From an uncultured Lacinutrix sp. (GTDB lineage Bacteria > Bacteroidota > Bacteroidia > Flavobacteriales > Flavobacteriaceae), in contig NZ_CANMRQ010000015.1 of the NCBI RefSeq assembly GCF_947500325.1, positions 18,108-82,107 on the forward strand: a stretch of DNA of 64,000 bases. The letters run 5' to 3'. The position numbers were made by a program, and so were the translations under genes. Numbering within the stretch: position 1 is the first letter of the stretch; each line of letters begins with the position of its first letter. The notes under the pieces are model-generated. The model worked only from the letters and a program-made list of their open reading frames with translations, ran no database searches and was not told the DNA's origin. This document shows, in pieces, positions 1 to 7,371 of this stretch.

Positions 1-159
1 CTCGAGAACCCATTAAGCACTCAGGTTTATGGTGATTACGATAAAGTGATGAGCTTGCTCACTTCAGAAATAAAAGAAGCCTTTGAATTAGTAGATAAAG
101 GATTACTATATATAAAAATTGTAAAATCTGATAGACGTGATTATGAGCCACATTTTTGA
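1..159 (+). CDS. Thiamine-binding YkoF-like protein, C-terminal part
   Basis: The window opens inside a reading frame that runs in frame 1 to a TGA at 157-159, leaving 52 C-terminal residues. The stretch N-P-L-S-T-Q-V-Y-G-D-Y-D-K-V-M is what I recall from the YkoF/MTH1187 thiamine-binding fold, whose members sit beside thiamine transporters. The next gene is a PnuC-type permease that overlaps this one by 17 bases, so the two are co-transcribed and translationally coupled. Inferred role: binding thiamine or its pyrimidine moiety in the cytoplasm. The 5' part lies outside the window, and the family call rests on this short tail plus context. Confidence 0.6.
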   Translation, partial: LENPLSTQVYGDYDKVMSLLTSEIKEAFELVDKGLLYIKIVKSDRRDYEPHF

Positions 160-775
160 TTTTTTATTTAAACAATATTTTGAATATGAAACCCTAGATG
201 TTGCTTTAGAAGTTATTGCAATTATTTTTGGGTTTCTTTCAGTTTGGTATTCTAAGCAAAATAAAATTTGGGTGTTCCCTACAGGAATAATTAGCACAGT
301 TATTTTTGTTTATTTACTTTTAAAATGGGGATTATTAGGTGATATGATGATTAATGCTTATTACTTTATTATGAGTGTTTATGGTTGGTATATTTGGACT
401 CGTAAAGTAGATCAAGTTAATGTTACACCAATTTCAAGAACATCGTCTAAAGAAAAAAACATAAGCATAGTAATATTTCTGTTAACTTTACTTTTCGTTT
501 TTACAGTCTATAAGTCATTTGATAAATGGACAAGCTGGGTGGCGTATATAGATACTTTTACCACAGGTATTTTCTTTGTTGGTATGTGGTTAATGGCAAG
601 ACGTAAAATAGAAAATTGGCTTTTTTGGATAATTGGTGATATTATTTCTGTGCCTTTATACTTTTATAAAGGGTATACATTTACTAGTTTTCAATATTTA
701 GGATTTACAATTATTGCAATATTTGGATATTTAGCATGGAAAAAAAGCTTAAACAAGAACCAGCAAACTGTATAA
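143..775 (+). CDS. pnuT: PnuC-family vitamin permease, probably thiamine (PnuT)
   Basis: A 210-residue inner-membrane protein with about seven hydrophobic segments. It carries the PnuC-family pattern of a Trp-rich loop near residues 40-50 and a YGWYIWTR block near residue 85. PnuC-type proteins are facilitated transporters for nicotinamide riboside or thiamine, trapped by phosphorylation inside the cell. The neighbours (YkoF-like protein upstream, NadR-like kinase downstream, TPP riboswitch and TonB receptor 2.5 kb further on) favour thiamine. I chose the ATG at 143 over the GTG at 137. The 3' end overlaps the next gene by 40 bases. The substrate is inference; the transporter family is clear. 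Confidence 0.85.
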   Translation: MSHIFDFLFKQYFEYETLDVALEVIAIIFGFLSVWYSKQNKIWVFPTGIISTVIFVYLLLKWGLLGDMMINAYYFIMSVYGWYIWTRKVDQVNVTPISRTSSKEKNISIVIFLLTLLFVFTVYKSFDKWTSWVAYIDTFTTGIFFVGMWLMARRKIENWLFWIIGDIISVPLYFYKGYTFTSFQYLGFTIIAIFGYLAWKKSLNKNQQTV

Positions 776-1305
776 AAGTAGTATTGTTTGGTCCAGAATC
801 AACAGGGAAGACAACTTTATCTAGGCATTTGGCACGCCATTATAATTCTGTGTGGGTTAGAGAATACGCTCGTGAATACCTTCAAGAAAAATGGAATAAT
901 GAACGTAAAACATGCGAGCCTAAAGATTTGTTACCAATTGCAGAAGGTCAAATGCTATTAGAAAACACATCTGCACAAAAAACAAACACTGTTCTTATTT
1001 GCGATACAAACTTATTAGAAACTAAAGTATATTCTGAAGTATATTATTCTGGAACCTGTGATCCAATATTAGAAAAATATGCATTAGAAAATAAATATGA
1101 TTTATACTTTTTAACGTATATTGATACACCTTGGGAAGCAGATGATTTAAGAGATAAACCTCAAGATAGAGAAGAGATGTTTAAAGCTTTTGAAGACACT
1201 TTAATAAAGTATAATATTCCTTATGTTATACTAAAAGGTGATAAGAAAACAAGATTGAATAAAGCTGTAGAACATATTAATAAATTAGTAAAAAATAAGA
1301 GTTGA
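736..1305 (+). CDS. NadR-like P-loop nucleoside/vitamin kinase
   Basis: A 189-residue cytosolic ATPase. The Walker A motif GPESTGKTT is at residues 19-27, followed by REYAREY, a mid-protein CDTNLLETKVYSEVYY block and a DTPWEADDLRDKPQDRE lid-like segment. These match the ribosylnicotinamide-kinase half of NadR (AAA_28-type). It lacks the N-terminal HTH and the adenylyltransferase domain of enteric NadR, so it should only phosphorylate. Because it overlaps a PnuT-like permease in a thiamine locus, the substrate may be thiamine rather than nicotinamide riboside. That would give uptake by metabolic trapping. The stop codon overlaps the TTG start of the next gene. Confidence 0.75.
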   Translation: MEKKLKQEPANCIKVVLFGPESTGKTTLSRHLARHYNSVWVREYAREYLQEKWNNERKTCEPKDLLPIAEGQMLLENTSAQKTNTVLICDTNLLETKVYSEVYYSGTCDPILEKYALENKYDLYFLTYIDTPWEADDLRDKPQDREEMFKAFEDTLIKYNIPYVILKGDKKTRLNKAVEHINKLVKNKS

Positions 1306-2855
1306 GTTTTACAAAAGCGCAAATAAAACAAATAGAAGATAGAGGATTAACCGAAGAAAAGGTTGAGAAACAAATTGAGATTTTTAAATCTGGACTACCA
1401 TTTATAAACTTAGATTCTGCTGCAGGAATTAATCAAGGTATTTTTAATTTTTCAATAGAAGAAGAAGATCACTATCTAAACTATTATCAAGTAAAGAAAG
1501 AAGAATTAGACATTGTTAAATTTGTTCCTGCTTCAGGAGCTGCTACAAGAATGTTTAAATTCTTATTTGAATTTTTAGAAGATTATAAATCTGAAGAAGG
1601 CTCAATCAATTCATATATTAATAAGAATAAAGCAACAGACTTATCATTGTTTGGCGTTGGCTTAGAAAAATTTCCATTCTATGATATTGTTTTAAAGGAA
1701 GCAGAACATTATGTTCCTAATTTTAAAGACCTATCTAGAGATGAAAAGGCTATCGAGTTTATAAAAACTATGCTAAATGAGGATCGTTTAAACTACGGTT
1801 TTTCTCCAAAAGGATTATTGCCATTTCATAAATATAAAGACCATATAGCTACGGCTTTTGAAGAGCATTTATTTGAAGCAGCTTTATATGTTGCATCTAA
1901 TGGAGTAGCAAAAATACATTTCACTATTTCTGAAGTTTATAAAAATGTTTTTGATAAAGAATTTGAGCGCATTCAAGATATAGTTGAGCGTAAAACAAAT
2001 ACTAAATTTCAAATTTCATTCTCTTATCAAAAACAGGTTACAGACACCATTGCAGTGAATTTAAAAAATGAACCATGTATTAATAACGATGGGAGTCTAT
2101 ATTTTAGACCATCTGGTCATGGTGCATTATTATCTAATTTAAATGATTTTCAAGCAGACATTGTTTTTGTAAAAAATATAGATAATGTTGTTGTTTTTAA
2201 ATATGAAAATGAAGTTGCTAAGCACAAAAAGATATTAGCAGGCTTATTGCTGGAGACACAAGATCAGGCATTTGATTACTTAAAAGCACTAGAAAAAGAA
2301 GCGCTTAGCGAAAAAGAACTATTAGAAATAGCAAGGTTTTTAAGAACGAAATTAAACGTTATTATTTCTCAAGAGTTTGAAAAATACTCATTAAAATATC
2401 AACGAGAATATTTAAAAAATAAACTTAATAGACCTATTCGTGTTTGTGGAATGGTTAAAAATGAAGGAGAACCTGGAGGCGGACCTTTTTGGGTTAAAGA
2501 CGAAAGTAATAGTATTTCTCTACAAATTGTAGAATCTGCACAAATAGATAAAAAAAATAAACATCAAAAAAGTATATTAAAAAATGCAACGCATTTTAAT
2601 CCTGTAGATTTAGTTTGTGGTATTAAAAATTATAAAGGAGAAACCTATGATTTGTCTAAATTTGTAGATGATAAAACGGCTTTTATAACGATGAAAACTA
2701 AAACAGGAAAAAAAATAAAAGCTTTAGAATTACCGGGTCTTTGGAATGGTAGTATGGCAAATTGGAATACTATATTTGTTGAGGTGCCTTTAGTGACTTT
2801 TAATCCTGTAAAAACGGTAAACGATTTGTTAAAAGCAACACATCAATTGTCATAA
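1302..2855 (+). CDS. DUF4301 family protein
   Basis: A 517-residue soluble protein without signal peptide or membrane segments. The block VPASGAATRMFK near residue 77 resembles the nucleotide-binding loop of sugar nucleotidyltransferases, and the whole protein matches the Bacteroidetes DUF4301 family as I remember it. No function has been established. Translation appears to start at a TTG (1302-1304) that shares bases with the upstream TGA stop, and its own stop overlaps the next ATG. It is therefore embedded in a tightly coupled operon although nothing in it suggests thiamine metabolism. The nucleotidyltransferase-like role is inference only. Confidence 0.75.
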   Translation: MSFTKAQIKQIEDRGLTEEKVEKQIEIFKSGLPFINLDSAAGINQGIFNFSIEEEDHYLNYYQVKKEELDIVKFVPASGAATRMFKFLFEFLEDYKSEEGSINSYINKNKATDLSLFGVGLEKFPFYDIVLKEAEHYVPNFKDLSRDEKAIEFIKTMLNEDRLNYGFSPKGLLPFHKYKDHIATAFEEHLFEAALYVASNGVAKIHFTISEVYKNVFDKEFERIQDIVERKTNTKFQISFSYQKQVTDTIAVNLKNEPCINNDGSLYFRPSGHGALLSNLNDFQADIVFVKNIDNVVVFKYENEVAKHKKILAGLLLETQDQAFDYLKALEKEALSEKELLEIARFLRTKLNVIISQEFEKYSLKYQREYLKNKLNRPIRVCGMVKNEGEPGGGPFWVKDESNSISLQIVESAQIDKKNKHQKSILKNATHFNPVDLVCGIKNYKGETYDLSKFVDDKTAFITMKTKTGKKIKALELPGLWNGSMANWNTIFVEVPLVTFNPVKTVNDLLKATHQLS

Positions 2856-3262
2856 TGTTTAATGAAGAGTTACTTATACAAGAGTTTAATTTTAAGGCAG
2901 TAAGAAGCTCTGGTAGTGGTGGGCAGCATGTAAATAAGGTCTCTTCTAAAATAGAACTAACCTTCAATGTTTTGGAATCTTTGGTTTTAAATGAAGAGCA
3001 AAAAAAACGAATTTTTAATAAATTGAACTCCAGGCTTACTAAAAAAGGAGTGTTAATATTACAATGTGGAGAAAGTAGAAGTCAGCATAGAAATAAAAAT
3101 CTTGCTGTCATTAGGATAATACAACTTTTAAAATCTGCTATAATACCTCAAAAAAAAAGAGTGCCTACTAAAATTCCTAAAGCAGTTGTTGTTAAAAGAC
3201 TTAAAAATAAACGAATTCATTCTTTAAGAAAGACCAATAGAAGAAAACCAGATTTAGATTAA
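2855..3262 (+). CDS. arfB: Peptidyl-tRNA hydrolase, ribosome rescue factor ArfB type
   Basis: A 135-residue class-I release-factor-like protein. The catalytic GGQ lies at residues 22-24 inside SGSGGQHVNK, and there is no codon-recognition domain. The C-terminal tail is strongly basic (Lys/Arg-rich from about residue 95), as in ArfB/YaeJ, where the tail enters the empty mRNA channel of a stalled ribosome. The predicted role is hydrolysis of peptidyl-tRNA on non-stop complexes. The ATG overlaps the previous stop codon by one base, so it is the last gene of the operon. Length and motif fit ArfB better than PrfA, PrfB or PrfH. Confidence 0.88.
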   Translation: MFNEELLIQEFNFKAVRSSGSGGQHVNKVSSKIELTFNVLESLVLNEEQKKRIFNKLNSRLTKKGVLILQCGESRSQHRNKNLAVIRIIQLLKSAIIPQKKRVPTKIPKAVVVKRLKNKRIHSLRKTNRRKPDLD

Positions 3263-3302
3263 AAAAAATGTAAATCGTCATTCTAAAATCAAAAAACTAA
3301 AC

Positions 3303-3310
3303 TACATTTG
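3303..3310 (+). promoter_or_regulatory. -7 promoter element for the riboswitch transcript
   Basis: TACATTTG fits the Bacteroidetes -7 consensus TAnnTTTG and would start transcription at about 3316-3318, exactly at the 5' edge of the TPP aptamer. A good TTTG -33 element is not visible at the expected spacing, so only the downstream half is well supported. Confidence 0.55.
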
Positions 3311-3317
3311 CAGCGTT

Positions 3318-3398
3318 CTCAAAAAAGGGGTGCCAAAATAACGGCTGAGATCATACCCAATGAACCTAGAACAGGTAATGCTGTTTAGGGATTTTGAA
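3318..3398 (+). ncRNA. TPP riboswitch (THI element)
   Basis: All conserved blocks of the thiamine pyrophosphate aptamer are present in order: AGGGGTGCC at 3326-3334, GGCTGAGA at 3343-3350, ATACCC-AATGAACCT at 3354-3366, and ACAGGTAATGCTG followed by AGGGA at 3371-3391. The closing helix P1 forms between TCAAAA (3319-3324) and TTTTGA (3392-3397). It lies 117 bases in front of a TonB-dependent receptor, so binding of TPP should switch off outer-membrane thiamine uptake. The motif match is essentially complete. Confidence 0.96.
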
Positions 3399-3413
3399 CA
3401 CAAATTTTGTGTT
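3397..3413 (+). promoter_or_regulatory. Hairpin at the riboswitch exit
   Basis: AACACAAA and TTTGTGTT form an 8-bp inverted repeat immediately after the aptamer. It overlaps the last P1 base, so it could compete with P1 as part of an expression platform. No run of T follows, which argues against a simple intrinsic terminator. Its role is inferred. Confidence 0.4.
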
Positions 3414-3417
3414 GCAA

Positions 3418-3448
3418 TGTCATACTGAGCTTGTCGAAGTATCTCATT
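3418..3448. repeat. Dispersed intergenic repeat between riboswitch and receptor
   Basis: The stretch contains CTGAGCTTGTCGAAG, the core of an intergenic element that I recall in many copies in flavobacterial and other genomes. Only this copy was noticed in the window. It sits in the leader between the aptamer and the TonB receptor start, so it is transcribed as part of the regulated mRNA. Confidence 0.5.
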
Positions 3449-3514
3449 AATTTAAACTAATTATTTTTAACAGAATAATGGCCTCTTTTTATTCGTAACT
3501 TAAATGTATTTCGA

Positions 3515-5692
3515 ATGAAAAAATCATTCTTATTTTTAGTATTTGCTGTATTTACAGCATTAACCTTTGCTCAAGAACTTAAACAAGATTCAACAAAAGT
3601 TGAAACGCTTGACGAAGTTTTAATTAAATCGCTTCGCGTAGATGCAGATTCTCCAATTACACATTCTAATGTTAGTAAAGAAGAATTAGAAAAAAGAAAT
3701 TTAGGACAAGATATTCCTATCTTATTAAATTATTTGCCTTCAGTAGTCACTACAAGTGATGCAGGAGCTGGAGTAGGTTATACAGGTATTCGTGTGCGTG
3801 GTATAAATGCTCAATCTACTAACATTACAATTAATGGAATACCTTATAATGATGCAGAAAGTTTAGGAACATTTTGGGTGAACTTAGGCGATTTTACTTC
3901 ATCTGTTGAGAGTTTGCAATTGCAACGTGGTGTTGGTACATCAACTAATGGTTCTGGTGCCTTTGGAGCAAGTTTAAATGTACTTACTGATGCAGTATCG
4001 AAAAAAGCTAATGGTGAAATTGCTAATAGTTTTGGTAGTTATAATACTAGAAAACATACTGTAAAGTATAGTACAGGTTTATTGAATGATCATTTTGAAA
4101 TTGCAGGTCGTTTATCTCAAATAAACTCCGATGGTTATATTGATAGAGCTACTTCAGATTTAAAATCATATTTTTTGCAAGGAAGTTATGTAGATAATAA
4201 TACTTTAATTAAAGCACTTACTTTTGGTGGGCATGAGGTTACTTATCAAGCATGGAATGGTATTGATGCTACTACATTAGAAAATGATAGAACTTTTAAT
4301 CCTTCTGGACAATATACAGATGCAAATGGTAATACACGTTTTTATGATAATGAAGTAGATAATTATAGACAAGATCATTATCAATTACATTGGAATGAAA
4401 AGTATAACAATAATTGGTCTACAAATTTAGGGTTAAATTATACATATGGTCGTGGCTATTTTGAGCAGTACAAAGAGGATGAAGATTTTGCAACTTATGG
4501 ATTTGATAATATTACCATTGGAGGTGAAACAGTAAATACAACAGATGTTATTCGAAGACGTTGGTTAGACAACAATTTTTATGTGTTAAATGCTAATGTA
4601 AATTATAAAGACGATGCATTAAACTTAACGGCAGGTATATCATATAGCTCATATCACGGAAATCATTTTGGAGAAGTTATTTGGGCACAATATGCAAGTA
4701 ATAGTGAAATTAGAGATCGTTATTACGAAGGTGATGGTGATAAATATGACTTTAGTTCATTTGCTAAAGCAACCTATCAATTAAACGATAAGTTAAGTTT
4801 ATATGGTGATTTGCAAGTGAGAAGTGTAAATTATGATACTAGTGGTTTAACTTCAGATCAAGTTCCTTTTGCAATAGATAAGACCTATAGTTTTTTCAAT
4901 CCAAAAGCAGGTTTATCATTTAATTTAAATGATAAAAACAATTTCTATTTCTCTTATGCGAGAGCAAATAGAGAGGCAAGTAGAAGTGATTTTGAAAGTA
5001 ATCCAGATATTAAACCAGAACAGTTAAATGATTTTGAATTAGGATGGAGACATACTTCTCAAACATTTACGTTTAATGCAAACGCTTACTATATGTTGTA
5101 TAATGAGCAGTTAGTGTTAACAGGAGCTATTGATGATGTTGGGGCGCCAGTTCGAGATAATTCGGGAAAAAGTTCGCGTTTAGGAATAGAATTAGAAGGA
5201 GCAGTAAAATTAGGTAAGGTAACTATACAGCCAAACATTACATTAAGTTCAAATAAAAACAAAGAAACGATTGTCTCTAGAGATGGAAATTTAGTAAATC
5301 TTGGTAAAACTAATATTTCATTTTCTCCAGATGTTGTTGCTAGCAACGCAGTGATATTTAAGCCAATTGAAAACTTACAATTATCATTGTTAAGTAAATA
5401 TGTAGGAGAGCAATTTATGGGTAATACAGATTCTGAAAAGTCTAAGTTAGAAAGCTATTTTGTTAATGATTTTAATATTACTTATGAAATTAAAATGAAT
5501 AAAATCTTTAAATCAATTTTATTATCAGGGTTAGTAAATAACATTCTTGATGAAGAATATGTGTCTAATGGATACTATTTTACTTTTGATGATACATGGT
5601 CTAATCCAGGAACAACTACTACAATTGAAGGTGCTGGATATTACCCACAAGCAACAAGAAACTTTTTAGTTGGTGCAACCTTGAAATTCTAA
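3515..5692 (+). CDS. TonB-dependent outer-membrane receptor, thiamine uptake
   Basis: A 725-residue outer-membrane receptor. Residues 1-19 form a signal peptide (cleavage near TFAQ), residues about 50-165 form the plug with the RVRG and QLQRG blocks, and the rest is a beta barrel ending in a terminal Phe (TLKF). It lacks the CarboxypepD-like N-terminal extension seen in SusC proteins. The TPP riboswitch directly upstream and the PnuT/kinase genes nearby make it the outer-membrane step of thiamine or TPP import, energised by TonB-ExbB-ExbD. The gene stands alone and is closed by a strong terminator. The substrate is inferred from regulation. Confidence 0.9.
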   Translation: MKKSFLFLVFAVFTALTFAQELKQDSTKVETLDEVLIKSLRVDADSPITHSNVSKEELEKRNLGQDIPILLNYLPSVVTTSDAGAGVGYTGIRVRGINAQSTNITINGIPYNDAESLGTFWVNLGDFTSSVESLQLQRGVGTSTNGSGAFGASLNVLTDAVSKKANGEIANSFGSYNTRKHTVKYSTGLLNDHFEIAGRLSQINSDGYIDRATSDLKSYFLQGSYVDNNTLIKALTFGGHEVTYQAWNGIDATTLENDRTFNPSGQYTDANGNTRFYDNEVDNYRQDHYQLHWNEKYNNNWSTNLGLNYTYGRGYFEQYKEDEDFATYGFDNITIGGETVNTTDVIRRRWLDNNFYVLNANVNYKDDALNLTAGISYSSYHGNHFGEVIWAQYASNSEIRDRYYEGDGDKYDFSSFAKATYQLNDKLSLYGDLQVRSVNYDTSGLTSDQVPFAIDKTYSFFNPKAGLSFNLNDKNNFYFSYARANREASRSDFESNPDIKPEQLNDFELGWRHTSQTFTFNANAYYMLYNEQLVLTGAIDDVGAPVRDNSGKSSRLGIELEGAVKLGKVTIQPNITLSSNKNKETIVSRDGNLVNLGKTNISFSPDVVASNAVIFKPIENLQLSLLSKYVGEQFMGNTDSEKSKLESYFVNDFNITYEIKMNKIFKSILLSGLVNNILDEEYVSNGYYFTFDDTWSNPGTTTTIEGAGYYPQATRNFLVGATLKF

Positions 5693-5708
5693 GAGTTATA
5701 CCAGTTCT

Positions 5709-5730
5709 TAAATTCATTTGGGAAATGGTA
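5709..5730. repeat. Copy 1 of a 22-bp intergenic repeat
   Basis: This 22-base segment, with core ATTCATTTGGGAAATGG, recurs without mismatch at 12383-12404. Both copies lie just behind a stop codon on the plus strand. Here it is 17 bases behind the receptor stop and is preceded by TATACCAG, which is roughly complementary to the closing TGGTA. Confidence 0.75.
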
Positions 5731-5744
5731 GTAAAGTGTTAATT

Positions 5745-5781
5745 AAAAAAAGGTAGCTTATTATTAAGCTGCCTTTTTTAA
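5745..5781. terminator. Bidirectional intrinsic terminator
   Basis: AAAGGTAGCTT and AAGCTGCCTTT form an 11-bp stem with one G-T pair, flanked by A-run and T-run. It separates the receptor gene from the convergent lipoprotein gene and can serve both strands. The end of the lipoprotein gene overlaps it by a few bases. Confidence 0.85.
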
Positions 5782-6233
5782 TTATTAAAGACACGTATTA
5801 CTGTACCACTAACTTCTACTTGATAAGGTACTAACGTAAATTGACCAGTTGTTCCTGTTTGTGGTAGACCACTAACAATTTCATAAGCATTATCATCATC
5901 ACAGTTACAGGTAGCAATAATACCATTAACAGTAAGAGTTGAGCAACTATTTAATTGGTGATTAGGATCACTTAATTCCCATGCTAAATATGTAGAACCA
6001 GTATAAAAAACAACAATACCATTATGGCCTATATTAGCACCAGTAACAATAACATGTTGAGAAGGTATTAGTAAGTTGTTATATTGAGGTAGATTAGTGT
6101 CTATTTGATTTTGGGTATCAAAAACAGCATTAGGTATATTAGGGTTCCTATTTTGGTTGTTGATATCATCATCTTTTTTACATGAGTTTGTAAATGTGAT
6201 AATTAACAATAGTAATAAAGCTATTTTTTTCAT
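5778..6233 (-). CDS. Lipoprotein with a degenerate Rieske-like domain
   Basis: A 151-residue exported protein. The signal peptide ends in a lipobox (FTNSC, Cys18) followed by KKDDD, typical of Bacteroidetes outer-membrane lipoproteins. The C-terminal half (about residues 85-150), with CSTLTVNG, ATCNCDDDNAYEI, SGLPQTG, and YQVEVSG followed by RVF, follows the order of a Rieske [2Fe-2S] domain. The ligand pairs are not intact: no Cys-x-His is present and the CxxH position reads CNCD. Redox function is therefore doubtful. It is convergent with the TonB receptor and divergent from greA. The domain assignment is from memory of pattern, not an alignment. Confidence 0.6.
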   Translation of the reverse strand: MKKIALLLLLIITFTNSCKKDDDINNQNRNPNIPNAVFDTQNQIDTNLPQYNNLLIPSQHVIVTGANIGHNGIVVFYTGSTYLAWELSDPNHQLNSCSTLTVNGIIATCNCDDDNAYEIVSGLPQTGTTGQFTLVPYQVEVSGTVIRVFNN

Positions 6234-6268
6234 TCGTTTTTTTCTTTTTCGGTTCGCAATTTACAACA

Positions 6269-6303
6269 TTTGATAATTACGAATTAAATATTTTGTATAT
6301 TTG
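6269..6303 (+). promoter_or_regulatory. greA promoter
   Basis: TATATTTG at 6296-6303 is a full match to TAnnTTTG. TTTG at 6269-6272 lies 23 bases upstream, slightly longer than the usual spacing. Transcription would start near 6309-6311, at the foot of the first leader hairpin. Confidence 0.65.
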
Positions 6304-6309
6304 TAGTAC

Positions 6310-6363
6310 AATCTCGTGTATACGAGATTTTTTTATTCCGAAATTATTTTCGGAATCTTTTTT
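6310..6363 (+). promoter_or_regulatory. greA leader: two tandem terminator-like hairpins
   Basis: Hairpin 1 pairs AATCTCGT (6310-6317) with ACGAGATT (6322-6329) and is followed by T to 6334. Hairpin 2 pairs ATTCCGAAA (6335-6343) with TTTCGGAAT (6348-6356) and is followed by C and six T. Both have 4-base loops and the look of intrinsic terminators, yet they lie between the promoter and the greA start. They could release short leader RNAs or attenuate greA. Confidence 0.75.
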
Positions 6364-6384
6364 ATAAAAGTAAACGAAAAAACA

Positions 6385-6858
6385 ATGAGTAAAGTATCAT
6401 ATTATACTGCTGAAGGCTTAAAAAAATTAAGAGAGGAGCTTAAGCAATTAAAAGATGTTGAGCGTGTCAAGGCTTCAAAAGCAATTGCAGATGCTCGTGA
6501 TAAAGGCGATTTAAGTGAGAATGCAGAATACGATGCCGCAAAAGAAGCGCAAGGAATGTTGGAGATGCGTATTTCTAAAATAGAAGATCAATTAGCTGGA
6601 GCTCGAGTAATAGATGAGTCGCAAATGGATACATCTAAAATTCTAGTATTGTCTATAGTTAAAATAAAAAATCAAACTAATGGTATGGAAATGACCTATA
6701 CTTTGGTTGCAGATGGAGAAGCAGATTTAGCATCTGGTAAAATATCTGTAAACTCTCCAATAGGTAAAGGGTTGTTAGGTAAAGCTGTTGGTGATGTAGC
6801 AGAAATAAAAGTGCCAAGTGGTATCATGAAATTCGATATCATAGAGATAAGTAGATGA
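6385..6858 (+). CDS. greA: Transcript cleavage/elongation factor GreA
   Basis: A 157-residue cytosolic factor. The N-terminal coiled coil (about residues 10-75) carries the signature ARDKGDLSENAEYDAAKE with the acidic Asp-Glu tip that completes the RNA polymerase active site. The C-terminal FKBP-like domain ends in PIGKGLLGKAVGDVAEIKVPSG. GreA rescues backtracked polymerase by stimulating cleavage of the 3' RNA end. I placed the start at ATG 6385, because the longer upstream frame would cross the leader hairpins. Length is normal for the family. The leader suggests autoregulation. Confidence 0.95.
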   Translation: MSKVSYYTAEGLKKLREELKQLKDVERVKASKAIADARDKGDLSENAEYDAAKEAQGMLEMRISKIEDQLAGARVIDESQMDTSKILVLSIVKIKNQTNGMEMTYTLVADGEADLASGKISVNSPIGKGLLGKAVGDVAEIKVPSGIMKFDIIEISR

Positions 6859-6901
6859 TTTTTTGATTTCTGCAATAGTGGAAAACACATAATACAAGCT
6901 A

Positions 6902-6950
6902 ATTCCTGTTTTATCTGAATTAATTATCAGTAGAGCAGGAATCTTTTTTT
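6902..6950 (+). terminator. Terminator after greA
   Basis: ATTCCTG (6902-6908) pairs with CAGGAAT (6936-6942), with a second inner pairing CTGA/TCAG, and is followed by seven T. The loop is long, so the structure is less certain than other terminators here. Confidence 0.6.
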
Positions 6951-6981
6951 ATCTTTATTTTTATTCTGAAACATTAAAATT

Positions 6982-7371
6982 ATGGCATCAATATTCACCA
7001 AAATAGTAAACGGAGACATTCCATGTTACAAAGTAGCAGAAACTGAAGCGTTTTTAGCTTTTTTAGATGTGAATCCTAATGCTAAAGGACACACATTGTG
7101 TATACCAAAACAGGAAGTTAATAAACTATTTGATTTAGACGAAAAGACATACGTCGAATTAATGCAGTTTTCTCGTAAAGTAGCTATAGCTCTTGAAAAA
7201 ACTGTAGAGTGTAAACGTATTGGTGTTTCTGTTATTGGTTTGGAGGTGCCTCATGTCCATGTACATTTAATTCCTTTGAGCACTATGGAAGATGCTCGTT
7301 TTATTAAAAAAGAGTCTCTAAAACAGGAGGAGTTTGAGGATTTGGCTAAAGCAATTCAAAATAACTTATAA
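6982..7371 (+). CDS. HIT family nucleotide hydrolase
   Basis: A 129-residue soluble protein of the histidine-triad superfamily. The triad HVHVHL is at residues 91-96, and the N-terminal SIFTKIVNGDIPCYKVAET and DVNPNAKGHTLCIPK blocks are typical of HIT (HinT-like) enzymes. These hydrolyse adenosine phosphoramidates or related AMP-linked nucleotides, and the exact substrate cannot be told. It follows greA after a terminator-like hairpin, an arrangement that I recall as common in Flavobacteriaceae. Its end overlaps the convergent gene by six bases. Confidence 0.9.
   Translation: MASIFTKIVNGDIPCYKVAETEAFLAFLDVNPNAKGHTLCIPKQEVNKLFDLDEKTYVELMQFSRKVAIALEKTVECKRIGVSVIGLEVPHVHVHLIPLSTMEDARFIKKESLKQEEFEDLAKAIQNNL

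Noticed and set aside
5089..5346. Minus-strand ORF inside the TonB receptor gene
   Set aside because: It lies wholly within a well-supported gene, has no motif or promoter and is explained as a shadow frame. The same holds for other overlapping opposite-strand frames such as 9296-9553, 15810-16184 and 43170-43511.
6316..6384. Longer N-terminus for greA
   Set aside because: The extension would be translated from the two leader hairpins and begin about 6 bases after transcription start. The family N-terminus begins at 6385.
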